In this document: piece by piece, positions 10,262-19,994 of the stretch
How the letters are laid out: each line of letters starts with the position of its first letter
Position numbering within the stretch: position 1 is the stretch's first letter
Origin: an uncultured Flavobacteriaceae bacterium
GTDB taxonomy: Bacteria > Bacteroidota > Bacteroidia > Flavobacteriales > Flavobacteriaceae
Direction: 5' to 3'
NCBI GenBank assembly: GCA_937773465.1
Contig: CALJVK010000013.1
Coordinates: 1-64,000 of the forward strand
DNA length: 64,000 nucleotides
Made by a program: the position numbers and the translations under genes
Notes under the pieces: model-generated
What the model was told of the DNA's origin: nothing
What the model saw: only the letters and a program-made list of their open reading frames with translations
Databases searched by the model: none

Positions 10262-10761
10262 TCTATAAGAAATTCTTCGTTTTTATCTTTTGCAACTTGC
10301 AAGTTCATAATGTTTACAAAAGCATTATAAGAAACGATAATATCTTTAAGATGATTTTGAAAAGTTTTATAATTATCTATTGATAAATTATCTAAATCAA
10401 TTTTCAATATGTCTGTCTTGAGAACTCTAAATCTACCTATTATTTGAGGATGATTTAATTCAAAAGGCACATTAGTATCATTAATTATTAAAATGTCTGT
10501 TTTTAATAAATTTATAGGAAAACTTAATTGACGAGAATCAACAAAAGGGATTTTTTTTACTGAATTGATTAAAGAAATATCTTTCCACCTATCAAAAACA
10601 TCATAATTATTAATGTCTAAATCAAGAGTTTTTGGCAATGAATCTTTTATAAAACTGTCTAATTTAGAATAGTCTAAAGTGTAATCAGTTTTAACTGGAT
10701 TGTTATTGGTTGAGCAGCTACTGACGATCAGAAAAAGTATAAGTACTTTAATTAGCTTCAT
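10258..10761 (-). CDS. Hypothetical lipoprotein
   Basis: 167 residues. The N-terminus MKLIKVLILFLIVSSCSTNN is a lipoprotein signal with lipobox SSC, cysteine at residue 16. The mature part is rich in Ile, Leu, Asp and Asn, with no repeats, cysteines or recognised motif (WKDISLINSVKKIPFVDSRQ and FNSL-type segments only). I do not recognise the family. Asn directly after the Cys-Ser-Thr gives no acidic surface-export signal, so it may stay in the periplasmic leaflet. Codon use matches its neighbours. Confidence 0.55.
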   Translation of the reverse strand: MKLIKVLILFLIVSSCSTNNNPVKTDYTLDYSKLDSFIKDSLPKTLDLDINNYDVFDRWKDISLINSVKKIPFVDSRQLSFPINLLKTDILIINDTNVPFELNHPQIIGRFRVLKTDILKIDLDNLSIDNYKTFQNHLKDIIVSYNAFVNIMNLQVAKDKNEEFLID

Positions 10762-10808
10762 AATAACAGTTTATCTAAAGCTCTAATTTAGGTATTTTAA
10801 TTAAAACC

Positions 10809-11553
10809 CTATTGTGTTTTAAACGAGTAAACAATGGAGTAACTAGCGTTAGTTCCGTCTGATGTCTTCACTCTCCAGTAATACGTTGTAGCCGCTTCCA
10901 GTTCCACATCAGCAGTTTGAGCTGACAGGTTTGTTAAAGCCGAGGCTGGTGTTTGTTTACCGTCTGTAGTGTCTACATAAACCGTATAACTAAGCGTGTC
11001 GCCTGAGTCAGGATCAGTACCTTCCCAAGTAAACGTAGCCTTTCCATCACTAAGAGTTACAGTTGAACCAGATGCTGGAGTTTTAAGGTCTGCTGGGAAT
11101 GGTGCGTAGTTTACCACACCATCACCTGCTAGGTAAAACTTCCATGTATCACTAGCTGTTGTAGTTGTACTACTGAGTGTTCTTTGAAGTTACTTTCCAT
11201 GAATATGGAACTCCTTTATCAAGTGTTGCTGTAGTGCTTGTAGAAGCAACTCCGTTTTTGTTTGTAGCTGTGCTTGTGTTTAAGTTAGTTATACTAACAT
11301 CATAAGTGTTGGTACTAGCCGAAGCGTTCCAACTAAATGCTACTGTGCTCTGGGTATCCGACACACTAGTTCCAGTCTCACAAGTCTTGTTGTTGGCCGG
11401 GGCTACTAAAGTAGACTTGCCTGGGGGTGTTGGTGGTGGATCTACTGGTCCGCCGCCGCCGCCACCGCCGGTGTCGTCTCCTCCGCCGCCGCCGCAGCTT
11501 ATAAGGATTAATGTAAACAGAAAACTAAAGTGTTTTAATATCTGGTTTCTCAT
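10809..11553 (-). CDS. Gly-rich lipoprotein with fibronectin III-like domain (frameshifted)
   Basis: Signal peptide MRNQILKHFSFLFTLILISC with lipobox, followed by a Gly/Pro-rich linker (GGGGGDDTGGGGGGG, then PVDPPPTPPGK) encoded by an unusually GC-rich stretch. Two beta-sandwich segments follow: TVAFSWNASASTNTYDVSI and ATFTWEGTDPDSGDTLSYTV...ATTYYWRVKTSDGTNASYS, typical of FN3-like domains in SusE-type and other surface proteins. The frame breaks at about 11,174; reading across gives ...SKNT-LSSTTTTASDTWKFY..., so it is one gene of about 248 residues. It starts four bases into the end of the GH5 gene and is last in the PUL. Role likely glycan binding or surface display; no enzyme motif. GC content (about 38-47% in sampled lines) is well above the surroundings. 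Confidence 0.65.
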
Positions 11554-14500
11554 CGTTTTACTATTTTAAATGTTTTTCTAACTGTTTGTCCTTCAAGAGT
11601 AACTAAGTAAGTACCTGCTGGAACACCACCCAGGTCTAAATCTGTTTTTCTTGTCGTTTGTATCTCTTGTTCTTTTGTAAAGATTAAATCTCCTTTTGAA
11701 CTAAACACGCTCATTGTTACTTTACTGTCTTCTCCATTAACATACACGTTAACGTCTCCTGGTGTTGGATTAGGGTAATACAATATGTCTTCTGAGATAA
11801 AGATCTCTCTTTCTATTATACCTTGACAGTCTAAGTCTGTGCTTATCTTAATAATGCTAAGTCCCGAAGGAAGATTAGTTGTAAACCTATCTCCTTTAAC
11901 GTTGTAACGCTGTCCGTTTACTTCTACGTTGTAACTAGAAGAACCGCTTAATTGTATGCTAGTAGTTCTGTTGTCGTTATCAACATCGATAAACACGCTT
12001 AACGCTTTAGGCTCGCCTATGTTAACTTCAAAGCACTGCTCGTAAGTGTCTTGTCCGTCTACTTTAAAACAAACCGTGTAAGTACCAGTTCCAAGACCAG
12101 TCACTGAAGCCGTCTTAGTCTCGCCGCCTAAAGTAATTGGATCGTCTTGCCGGTAACAGTAACTGAATAAGCATAACTAGCATCCTCAATACTAAGTCCA
12201 ATCGATCCGTCAGTAGTACCAATACAACTCGCGCTGGTAACTGATACCTTGTTATTGTCTAATGGTAAAGTGAAAACGGCGCAGCCGTTAAAATCTACTG
12301 CTGAACCTTCAGGGGTGTCTGGACAATTATCAACAGAATCTGTAACACCATCACCATCAGTGTCGATATCTTTAAATTCAAACCAATTTAAATTAAACCC
12401 TCCTTTTAAAACTTTCATTCTTAGAGTAAATACGCCTTTACCAATATTTTTTGTATTTGCCGTAACTGTTGTCCAAGTTTGCCAACCGTCGGTTTTGGGA
12501 GTTTCAACGGTACATAATTCAAACTCTCTAGAACCAGTGGCGTCTACTATATAAAATCCAATTTCACCAACGTCGTTTTGAGCTGCAACTCTGACATCTA
12601 CAGAATAAGATTGCGAATTATTAGTGTAAATTAAATAATCTGCGTAGTCACCCGCATCAGTGTATCCGAGATTTTTACCTCCTCCTTCGTCTTCAGTATC
12701 TTCAATTCCAAAACCAAATTTAACCTTAGAAGCTTCTGCTTCAATTTTTCCAGGAAGAACAAATCTTTGCTGTAAAGTATTATTAATTAATAAATCTGAA
12801 AATGATTTTAACTCTTGGCCTGATTTAGATTTAATTGAAGAACCTGAATAGTTTGCTACAATTTCATCAGAAAACAATAAATTTCCTTTAAGTGTTATAA
12901 TAATTTTCCTTAGCTTATTAGGAACTAACGAAACTGTGTTTATTTCTTTTTCGACACCATTTACAACTATAGAAAAATCATCTTTAGACGAACTAAGTGA
13001 TGAACTTGAAACTGACTGATTAAACGAAAGTTCAATTGACTTTTCATCAGAAACAGTATTTCCATTAATAGCAGCAAAAGCTACAGTACTTGCAGCTCCG
13101 GTTCTTTCAAACTTAATACTACTAATGTTGATTGGAATATCGTTATCAAAATGTATTTTTAAAACATGGTCTCCTTCATCAAGAACTATATTACTGATAT
13201 CTGAATGATTTTTAAATGTAGTCCATCCGCCTGATCCAGTTATGCTTTGTGTAGTTGTAATATCTTCATCATTTAACGATAAATGAAATTCACCACCTGT
13301 TTCTTCAGAAGCAACTCTGGCGATAGCCTTGTATGCTCCTGTTTGAGAAACTTTAACTGAATAAGAAATCCATTCTCCTTTATTGGTAAAGCCAATATGT
13401 TTACCGTTACTATTATTGAGGTCATTATTCTCTTCGATATCCACCCCATCATTTCTGTATCTCCAACCTGCATTCCAAGCACTAAATTCTCCGTTTTCTC
13501 TATTATCTGAAACAGAAGTGTCGTAATACGCAAAATTATTTTTTCCTAAATCATAATCTGACAAATCAATTCTTCCTGGGATCAATTGTTCTTTAGAGTA
13601 AGGAATAACATCGTCTGTTATTGTTTGCCTAAACATTGCATCAGGAATATCTTTTCTGTACAAACAATTTTCAATAAGCAAGTTATCTGCAAGTTTCATC
13701 ATTGCAGCATAAGCTTCATCTTCTGAGGGTTTGTCTCCCTCGCCTTTCCAATAATCTAGTATTTTTTGATAACCCGGGTTTAATTTAACTGAAAAGGGAC
13801 TGTCTATATCACCAACCTTTTTGATGGTCCACCAGGCCCAACCTACATCATTTTTTTCAAGTAAAGAAATAAATCTAGTGTACCAGGTATTAGAGTTTTC
13901 TCCAGACTCACCCATCCAAAGAGGAACATTTTGCTGATCTCTCATTGGAAGTATCCAATCTAAATCATCATCATTTACAGTACTCCAATATTTATGAAAA
14001 CTATAAACCATATTATCGTCCCATGGTGGCGTTAAACCAGTAAAATTGTTTGCATAGTCGTTGCCTTCAATATAAATAATATGATTTTTATCAACTTCTC
14101 TTATTGCAGCTGTTATTCTTTCAAAAACTTCTCTTAGCAGCGTCCCGTTTGGAAGATCCCAATTAGTTTCATTAATTAAATCATAACCACCTATCCACTC
14201 ATTATCCTTATATCGATCTGCTAGTTTTCTCCATAGCGCAACAAGTTTATCTTGATTTGGTTTGCTCTCCCATAAAGAAGGTTTAGTAGAATCATAATCA
14301 GAAATATCCGCATTATAACCCTGGCCACCAGGTGCAGCATGCATGTCTAAAATAACATACATGTTGTGAGGTCTAGCCCACTCTAGAAGATTATCAATAA
14401 TAGTAAATCCTTCTTCAATCCAAGTTTGTTGACCAGCAATAGGTTCATCTTCAATTGGTAAAGTCATTAAGTTGTAATGCATCGGAAGACGAATACTATT

Positions 14501-14812
14501 AAAACCCCAAGCAGCTAAAGAATCCACATCTCTTTTAGTAAAATGATTCTTTCTCCATTCTGTAAAAAAAGTTTCTGTTTTATCTTTACCCATCAGTTCG
14601 ATGAGTTTACTTTTAATTTCATGTTGAGGACCAGCAATTCCAGCAGATTGATTCATGTAACCTTCCATAACAAGCCATCCTCCGGGACCCATTCCTCTTA
14701 GCAAAACTTCATCTCCATTTTTATCGACTATTTTTTTTCCACTAGTTTTAAGTCCTTGTGAAAAAGAAAAATTAAAAAATAAAAAGAAAATTAGTAATAC
14801 AATTTTTCTCAT
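11550..14812 (-). CDS. Secreted GH5-family glucanase with CBM6-like modules and T9SS sorting domain (frameshifted)
   Basis: Signal peptide (MRKIVLLIFFLFFNFSFSQ) then a GH5 barrel, about residues 20-360: RGMGPGGWLVMEGYMN, FNSIRLPMHYN, VILDMHAAPGGQGYN, acid/base Glu215 in DLINETNW and nucleophile Glu302 in LWMGESGENSN. Two CBM6-like modules follow (GKHIGFTNKGEWISYSVKV; KNLGYTDAGDYADYLIYTN), then a thrombospondin-3 calcium repeat (DTDGDGVTDSVDNCPDTPEG), a GC-richer beta module and a type A T9SS C-terminal domain (YYPNPTPGDVNVYV...GTYLVTLEGQTVRKTFKIVK). A one-base loss near 12,145 splits it; adding a base gives GKDDPITLGGETKTASVTGL. Expected substrate is a beta-glucan because a GH16 is next door; the GH5 subfamily is not determined. 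Probably released or surface-anchored through the type IX system. Confidence 0.85.
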
Positions 14813-14828
14813 AGTTAAATATATTATT

Positions 14829-16445
14829 TTATTGATAAACTTTAACGTAATCTATTTCCATTGAATCACTAGTAAAGCTCGAATCAATATCACCTCCCAT
14901 ATCTCCTCCCATCGCAAAATTAAGAATAATATAAAAATCCCAATTAAATGGTAAGGCGCAAGAGTTACCGACCATATGATGCGGCTTATCATCAACATAA
15001 AAGGTTAAAGCTTCTTTAGTCCATACTAAGGAATAAACATGAAATTCATCAGCTATATTATTATAATCATATGAAACATGTGAATCCCCTTGTCCTCCAT
15101 AGCCTTCCGGCTGGTGTACTGTAGATTGTACGTTAAAACTATTTGTATGTGCATACTCTTGAATGTCTATTTCTCCACATGCAGGCCAGTCTATACTTTC
15201 ATAATTAGAACCTAGTAGCCAAATTGCAGGCCAAACACCATTAGTTTTAGAGGGCATTTTAGCTTTAACATCAATTCTCCCATAAGTAAAATCTAGTTTT
15301 TTATAAGTTCTTATTCTTGCAGAAGTATAATCTCCATTAGATTTTTTAATAGCTGTAATTTTTAATTTTCCGTCTTCTACTTTAGAGTTTTCTAATAAAT
15401 TAGTTGTTGATTGAGCTTCATTATTATACCATTGCTCTCTAACTTCATGTGTCCATTTATCTGGATCAATGGCACCTGTATAATCAAAATCATCAGACCA
15501 AACTAAATTAGTAAATTGATCTAAAGATGGTGTTTCAGAAACTGTTTCAGATGTTAGCCATAAATACCAAGCCACATCACTATCATCAACTGTTCTAATC
15601 AAAATATTATTTTCATCAGAACAAGCAATGGTATAATTCTGCTGACCTACATAAAATCCTATAAATCCTTTTGCTCCAAATTCAATTTTATCTAAATCGT
15701 CTTCTATTTTTACTGAGAAAGTAGTTTCGTAATTATCTAAGGGATAATTCTCAATATCTCCGTCTCCATTAGTTGGAGAAGAAGTTGTTCCAAAATCAGA
15801 ATTTAAATGGACTCCCTTTCCATAAACATTGTTATTAGTTTTATGCTGATAAGTACCGTTCACATTGAAAGTAAATTCATCATCATAAAATCCAGAATCT
15901 GATTTTGAAAAAGAATAGGCTTTCCAATATGTTGGATACTGTTTATCCTCTGCTCCATTTGAAAAATGAGCATCCTGGGCAGCATTAATTTTCCAGGTTT
16001 TTGATGAATCACCAGCCAACAGCTCTAAAATAGTTGGCTCAGAAAATGGTTTAACATAAACAGTAATAGTCTTGTCAATACTTATGAAATGGTTAGTAGA
16101 AGAATAGGCTAATACTTTTATATTGTAAGTTTTTGTTCCTACATCGCTGTAAGTAAACTCAACTGCTCCAGATGCATTTTTAGAGTCCCCAGTACCAAAT
16201 CTATAACTATAAGAGACCGCATTAGTAGCAGAAGCAGAAAATTTAACAAGACCTGATCCATCTCCATTTGGGTTACTTGAATCAGAACCTTCAATAGAAA
16301 TACTTACACTTAAATTTGTAGGAATAATTTCACTAGGAGGGTCTACGGGTCCACCATTTCCTCCTACTTCCTCGGTCCCAGACGAGCAGCTCAAAAATAA
16401 AATAAAAACAAATGGAAGTAAATTAAAAAAAGATCTATTTAGCAT
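14829..16445 (-). CDS. Surface GH16 lipoprotein (laminarinase-like) with PKD and PUL-specific beta domain
   Basis: Endo-beta-glucanase of family GH16. Lipoprotein signal MLNRSFFNLLPFVFILFLSC, then acidic residues after the Cys (SSGTEE) that resemble the surface-export signal of Bacteroidota. Domains: a PKD-like fold (VKFSASATNAVSYSYRFGTG), a domain of about 150 residues (TWKINAAQDAHFSNG ... GFIGFYVGQQNYTI) shared with the upstream lipoprotein, then the GH16 jelly roll from about residue 310 (NLVWSDDFDYTGAIDPDKWT). The catalytic motif ExDxxE is GEIDIQEYA, near residues 425-430. I chose ATG 16445: an upstream TTG at 16478 lies inside a terminator hairpin. Absence of an inserted Met in the catalytic strand fits laminarinases only loosely, so laminarin is the best guess, not proven. 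Confidence 0.88.
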   Translation of the reverse strand: MLNRSFFNLLPFVFILFLSCSSGTEEVGGNGGPVDPPSEIIPTNLSVSISIEGSDSSNPNGDGSGLVKFSASATNAVSYSYRFGTGDSKNASGAVEFTYSDVGTKTYNIKVLAYSSTNHFISIDKTITVYVKPFSEPTILELLAGDSSKTWKINAAQDAHFSNGAEDKQYPTYWKAYSFSKSDSGFYDDEFTFNVNGTYQHKTNNNVYGKGVHLNSDFGTTSSPTNGDGDIENYPLDNYETTFSVKIEDDLDKIEFGAKGFIGFYVGQQNYTIACSDENNILIRTVDDSDVAWYLWLTSETVSETPSLDQFTNLVWSDDFDYTGAIDPDKWTHEVREQWYNNEAQSTTNLLENSKVEDGKLKITAIKKSNGDYTSARIRTYKKLDFTYGRIDVKAKMPSKTNGVWPAIWLLGSNYESIDWPACGEIDIQEYAHTNSFNVQSTVHQPEGYGGQGDSHVSYDYNNIADEFHVYSLVWTKEALTFYVDDKPHHMVGNSCALPFNWDFYIILNFAMGGDMGGDIDSSFTSDSMEIDYVKVYQ

Positions 16446-16463
16446 TTTTAAAAATAAATTAAA

Positions 16464-16499
16464 AAAAAACCTGAACAAAATTAATTATTCAGGTTTTTT
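16464..16499 (-). terminator. Strong hairpin terminator inside the PUL
   Basis: A perfect 12-base inverted repeat, AAAAAACCTGAA at 16464-16475 and TTCAGGTTTTTT at 16488-16499, with a 12-base AT loop. Read on the minus strand the second arm runs into nine T residues, the form of a rho-independent terminator (and it works in either direction). It lies 15 bases after the PKD lipoprotein stop and 18 bases before the GH16 start, so it should lower expression of the hydrolases relative to SusCD and binding proteins. Confidence 0.8.
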
Positions 16500-16513
16500 A
16501 GAATTAAACAAAA

Positions 16514-17419
16514 TTATTCTCTATTAGTCAGTGTCCAAAACCATGCATTATTTTCATGAGCATAATAGTTCTTTAGTGACATTGTATTATCAACAGATCT
16601 ATCTGAAATTTCATATGCATGAGAGCTAGTGTAAAAGCCTACAAATCCTAAACCACTAAAATTTATAGTTTCTACTCCACCAGGTGCAGTAATATACCAA
16701 GTTCCAGATAATTTATCAACATCATCTTGAGTAACAGGGAAATTTTCAATATCATCATTTCCATCAGGAGTTTGATCTCTAAATCCACCAAAATCTGTAG
16801 ATAAAGCGTGTCCCTTTCCAAAAATTTCAGAATTAGCACCTACATTAAATGTAAATGTTCCATCTGCATTAAATTTGTATGTGTCGTCACTCATTCCAGT
16901 TGTAGACTTATCTCCAGGACCTGCAGTCCACCATACTCCAGAAGAATCGCCATATCCTCCAACTCCCATGTGACCACCATCTTCAATTGGCACTCTCCAT
17001 GTTCCTGATGTTAACTTAGCGATTAATGCAGCAGGCGGGTTATAAGTAGATAATACCTCTACATTTGTTGCTGCATCAGAAGATGAACCACCAGATCCAA
17101 TTGCAACAGCACTTACAGTATAAGTATTAAGTCCCAAGTTGCTAAAAGCATAAGTTGTTTTTCCAGATGGCACCATTCTTTCAACACCATTTTGGATAAA
17201 TTTCCATGTAATAACGTCTGTTCCAGTAGCTGTAAAGTGAACAACTCCAGTTCCATCTCCGTTAGGATTATCAGCATCAGCTCCTACTATTTCAGCTGTA
17301 ATACTAATTGCACTTGGAGCTTTTATTGCTCCAAGAGTATATTCTTCCTTTTCACAGCCAATAAATACAAGGACTGTAAAAGTGAAAATTGTTTTAAGTA
17401 ATAAATTAATATTTTTCAT
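16514..17419 (-). CDS. PKD-domain surface lipoprotein of the PUL (probable glycan-binding protein)
   Basis: 301 residues. Signal MKNINLLLKTIFTFTVLVFIGC with lipobox; the mature start EKEEYTLG is charged and acidic, like the surface lipoprotein export signal. A PKD-like domain (GVVHFTATGTDVITWKFI ... LNTYTVSAVAIGSGGSS) is followed by a domain of about 160 residues (GTWRVPIEDGGHMGVGG ... FSGLGFVGFYTSSHAYEIS) that recurs in the GH16 enzyme just downstream. No catalytic motif. Position after SusC, SusD and the repeat lipoprotein suggests a surface glycan-binding protein (SGBP) holding polysaccharide for the enzymes; the binding role is inferred. Twenty bases separate it from the gene above, consistent with one transcript ending at the hairpin after it. 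Confidence 0.75.
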   Translation of the reverse strand: MKNINLLLKTIFTFTVLVFIGCEKEEYTLGAIKAPSAISITAEIVGADADNPNGDGTGVVHFTATGTDVITWKFIQNGVERMVPSGKTTYAFSNLGLNTYTVSAVAIGSGGSSSDAATNVEVLSTYNPPAALIAKLTSGTWRVPIEDGGHMGVGGYGDSSGVWWTAGPGDKSTTGMSDDTYKFNADGTFTFNVGANSEIFGKGHALSTDFGGFRDQTPDGNDDIENFPVTQDDVDKLSGTWYITAPGGVETINFSGLGFVGFYTSSHAYEISDRSVDNTMSLKNYYAHENNAWFWTLTNRE

Positions 17420-17439
17420 TGTTTATTTTTTAAAATTTA

Positions 17440-18860
17440 TTAGTTCTTTATTATATCGTCTAAGTGATAAACACCTGGTGTTGCAGATCCGCCATCAATA
17501 AAGAATACTAATTTTTTGAAATCAGCAGTTCCGTCCCACTCCGCGCCAGGGTTTGGCCAAGCTTGAGCTCCTACAGTTGACATATCAAATGTCACAGTAT
17601 TCCACCCAGCACCTTGGAAATCTTGAGATAACTCAATATACTCATTTGCTCCACTTTGCTCTAACTTCATCATAAGTTTATGCGCAGCATCGTCTGGCGA
17701 ATAAATTTTAACAGTAAATGAATTAGTAGCATCTTTAACTATACTAATTGGCGAATCTAAAATTAGTTCCGCAGTTTCCCAGTCGTTTCCTCCATTAGTT
17801 ACTTTTCCTGTAGCATTAGTTGCATCGTCAGGATCAGTAGAGAATTCGAAACCAGCTCCACCTACTCCTTTGAAAGGAATAGAAGTACTGAAGTCGATTG
17901 GTAAACCAACAGCTGGCCTTTTTTCAATATTATCAAAATGATAAACACCAGGCGTTGCAGATCCACCGTCTACAAAAAATACTAGTTTTTTGAAATCAGC
18001 TGTTCCATCCCATTCAGCACCGGGATTTGGCCATGCTTGAGCAGTAACAGTAGACATATCAAAATGAACTGTATTCCATCCTGCACCTTGGAAAGGAACA
18101 GATAATTCAATATACTCATTAGCTCCACTTTGCTCTAGCTTCATCATTAATGCATGTGCTGCATCATCAGGAGAATGTATGTTAACAAAGAAGCTGTTAT
18201 CAGCACCACTTACTATACTAATTGGTCTTTCTACTATTAGTTCAGCAGTTTCCCAGTCATTACCTCCATTTGTAAGCTTACCAGTGTTATTGGTAGCATC
18301 ATCTGGATCAGTAGACATTTCAAAAGCAGCTCCACCAACACCTTTAAAAGGAATTGCTGGATCATTAAAGTAAATAGGTAACCCGTACAATTGACTGTTT
18401 AAAGCAACATCATCAAGGTGATAAACACCAGGAGTTGAAGATCCACCATCAATAAAGAATACTAACTTTTTGAAATCAGCATTACCATCCCATGCAGCAC
18501 CAGGATTTGGCCATGCTTGAGCAGTAATAGTTGAAAAATCAAAATTAACTGTATTCCATCCTTTACCTTTAAAAGGTTGAGATAATTCAATGAACTCGTT
18601 ATCTCCACTTTGCTCTAATTTCATCATTAAAGCGTGATCAGCATCATCTGGAGAATAAATTCTAACAGAATATTTGTTGTCACCACCAGATGTGATACTA
18701 ATTGGCACATCTAACATTATTTCTGCAGTTTCCCAATCGTTTCCACCATTAGTAACCTTAGCAGTATTATTTGAAGAATCGTCAGGATCAGTAGATAGTT
18801 CAACAGAAGCACCACCAACACCAGCAAATTTTTCTTCTTGATCAAATCTTATAGGAAGTT
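17440..18860 (-). repeat. Three tandem protein-coding repeats, periods about 474 and 480 bp
   Basis: The landmark gcagtttccc (reverse complement of the WETAE codons) occurs at 17,771, 18,245 and 18,725, giving periods of 474 and 480 bases (158 and 160 codons). A second landmark, gataaacacc, recurs at the same phase. The copies remain alike at nucleotide level over long stretches, so duplication was recent or copies are kept alike by recombination. Confidence 0.85.
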
Positions 18861-19975
18861 TAACTTCAGAAGCTTTATAAAAATATACATTATCAATAAA
18901 AACTGAACCAGCAGCCCAAGGGGTACCAACGTATTTTAATTGATCGATAGCGGTTACTGCTTGTCCTAAGTCAGTGTATGAAGATAAAGGGATATCAATA
19001 CTAGTCCACTCATCTTTTGTAAGATCAACAACAATTGGTGTTTCTTGTGGAATAGCAGTTTGAATTAATTGAAAGTTCAACTTTATCCACATCAGCAGTC
19101 CAAACGTCCATATGAACATATTCCATTCCTGAAAGATCAACAGCATCAAACTGATTACCTTGGTAACTTAAGTTTACATATTGTAACATTTTATCACCGT
19201 TTAAATCAAATTCAGCCCAGCTACTTCCTTGTCCACCTTGTCCCCAGTCTGGGAATCCGTTAAAGTTTGTAACAGCTTGAGCAGCATATGAGGAACTGTA
19301 AACAGAAATAACAGACGAAGAAGGTCTGTCTTTAGGAGTCGGAGCTGAAGCAACAGGTTGCATAAGCGCAGTAACCTCAAAATCTTGAGACATACTTGTT
19401 GTTTCTATAGCACCACCTTTAGCAGTTACAGTAACTGAGTAAGTTCCAGCAGCATCGTATTTAAAAGATGCCGTTTCTCCAATGTTTGCACTAACAGCTT
19501 CAGCACCATCTTGTCCAGGTGCAAAATCAAAGCTAGTTGCATAATCAGCTGTAGCTACAACATCAACTTGTCTTGAAATAGTAGTACTATTAGTAATTGC
19601 AACTACTAAATTCTGAGGAGCTTTAAATGATACCATCAGTTCAACTGATGCAGCAGTTTTTAAATTACCTAAACCAATTGCAGTTATACCAATTGAATGA
19701 GTGCCTTCTGTAAAAGTGTGCTTTGCATGTTTTCCTGCAGCGATACCTGTAGCTACTTCGCTACCGTCACCAAAATCAACATCAAATTTTACAGCACCAA
19801 CCGCAGTTGGGGTTATAGTCACAAGACCAGTATTGTCTTGAGTAATATTAAAAGTCGCATTTACGTTTGAAGGAGCTACTATTCCAAAGTCAGTTTCCTC
19901 TAGAAAGTCTTCCTTACAGCTTACAAACGCCGTAAAAACGAAAAGTAAAGTAAAAAATTTATTTATTGTTTTCAT
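17440..19975 (-). CDS. Large surface lipoprotein with PKD-like domains and three tandem modules (frameshifted)
   Basis: Signal MKTINKFFTLLFVFTAFVSC followed by KEDFLEETDFG, a strong acidic surface-export signature. Then two PKD-like domains (VKFDVDFGDGSEVATG; TSFDFAPGQDGAE), one diverged jelly-roll module (SSVISVYSSSYAAQAV ... IDNVYFYKASEVK), and three close copies of a 158-160 residue module. Each copy carries GVGGAxFExSTDPDD, TNGGNDWETAE, HALMMKLEQSG, WNTVxFDMSTV and KKLVFFxDGG...PGVYHxD. The frame changes near 19,070 (VDKVELSIN to QTAIPQETPIVVD), a probable sequence error; joined length is about 845 residues. No enzyme motif. Placed right after susD, it is the likely main glycan-binding protein, with repeated sites giving avidity; that role is inference. 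Confidence 0.75.
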
Positions 19976-19994
19976 ATTTATATAATATTATATG

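Noticed and set aside
11306..11569. Plus-strand reading frame with a run of prolines opposite the Gly-rich lipoprotein linker
   Set aside because: It is the mirror of the GGN-rich coding strand. The minus strand has the signal peptide, lipobox and FN3-like domain.
12128..12150. Programmed frameshifting in the GH5 gene
   Set aside because: No slippery heptamer with a downstream stimulating structure is apparent at the break, and similar breaks occur in many unrelated genes here.
12249..12554. Plus-strand frame of about 100 residues opposite the GH5 CBM6/TSP3 region
   Set aside because: Low-complexity shadow of the coding strand without a recognisable domain or start signal.
16446..16478. Upstream TTG start for the GH16 lipoprotein
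   Set aside because: It lies inside the loop of the 12-pair terminator hairpin and adds residues that spoil the lipoprotein signal; ATG 16445 gives a normal signal.
17440..18860. Regularly spaced repeats considered as a CRISPR or satellite array
   Set aside because: Repeat length of about 475-480 bases in one open frame, with protein-level conservation; this is module duplication.
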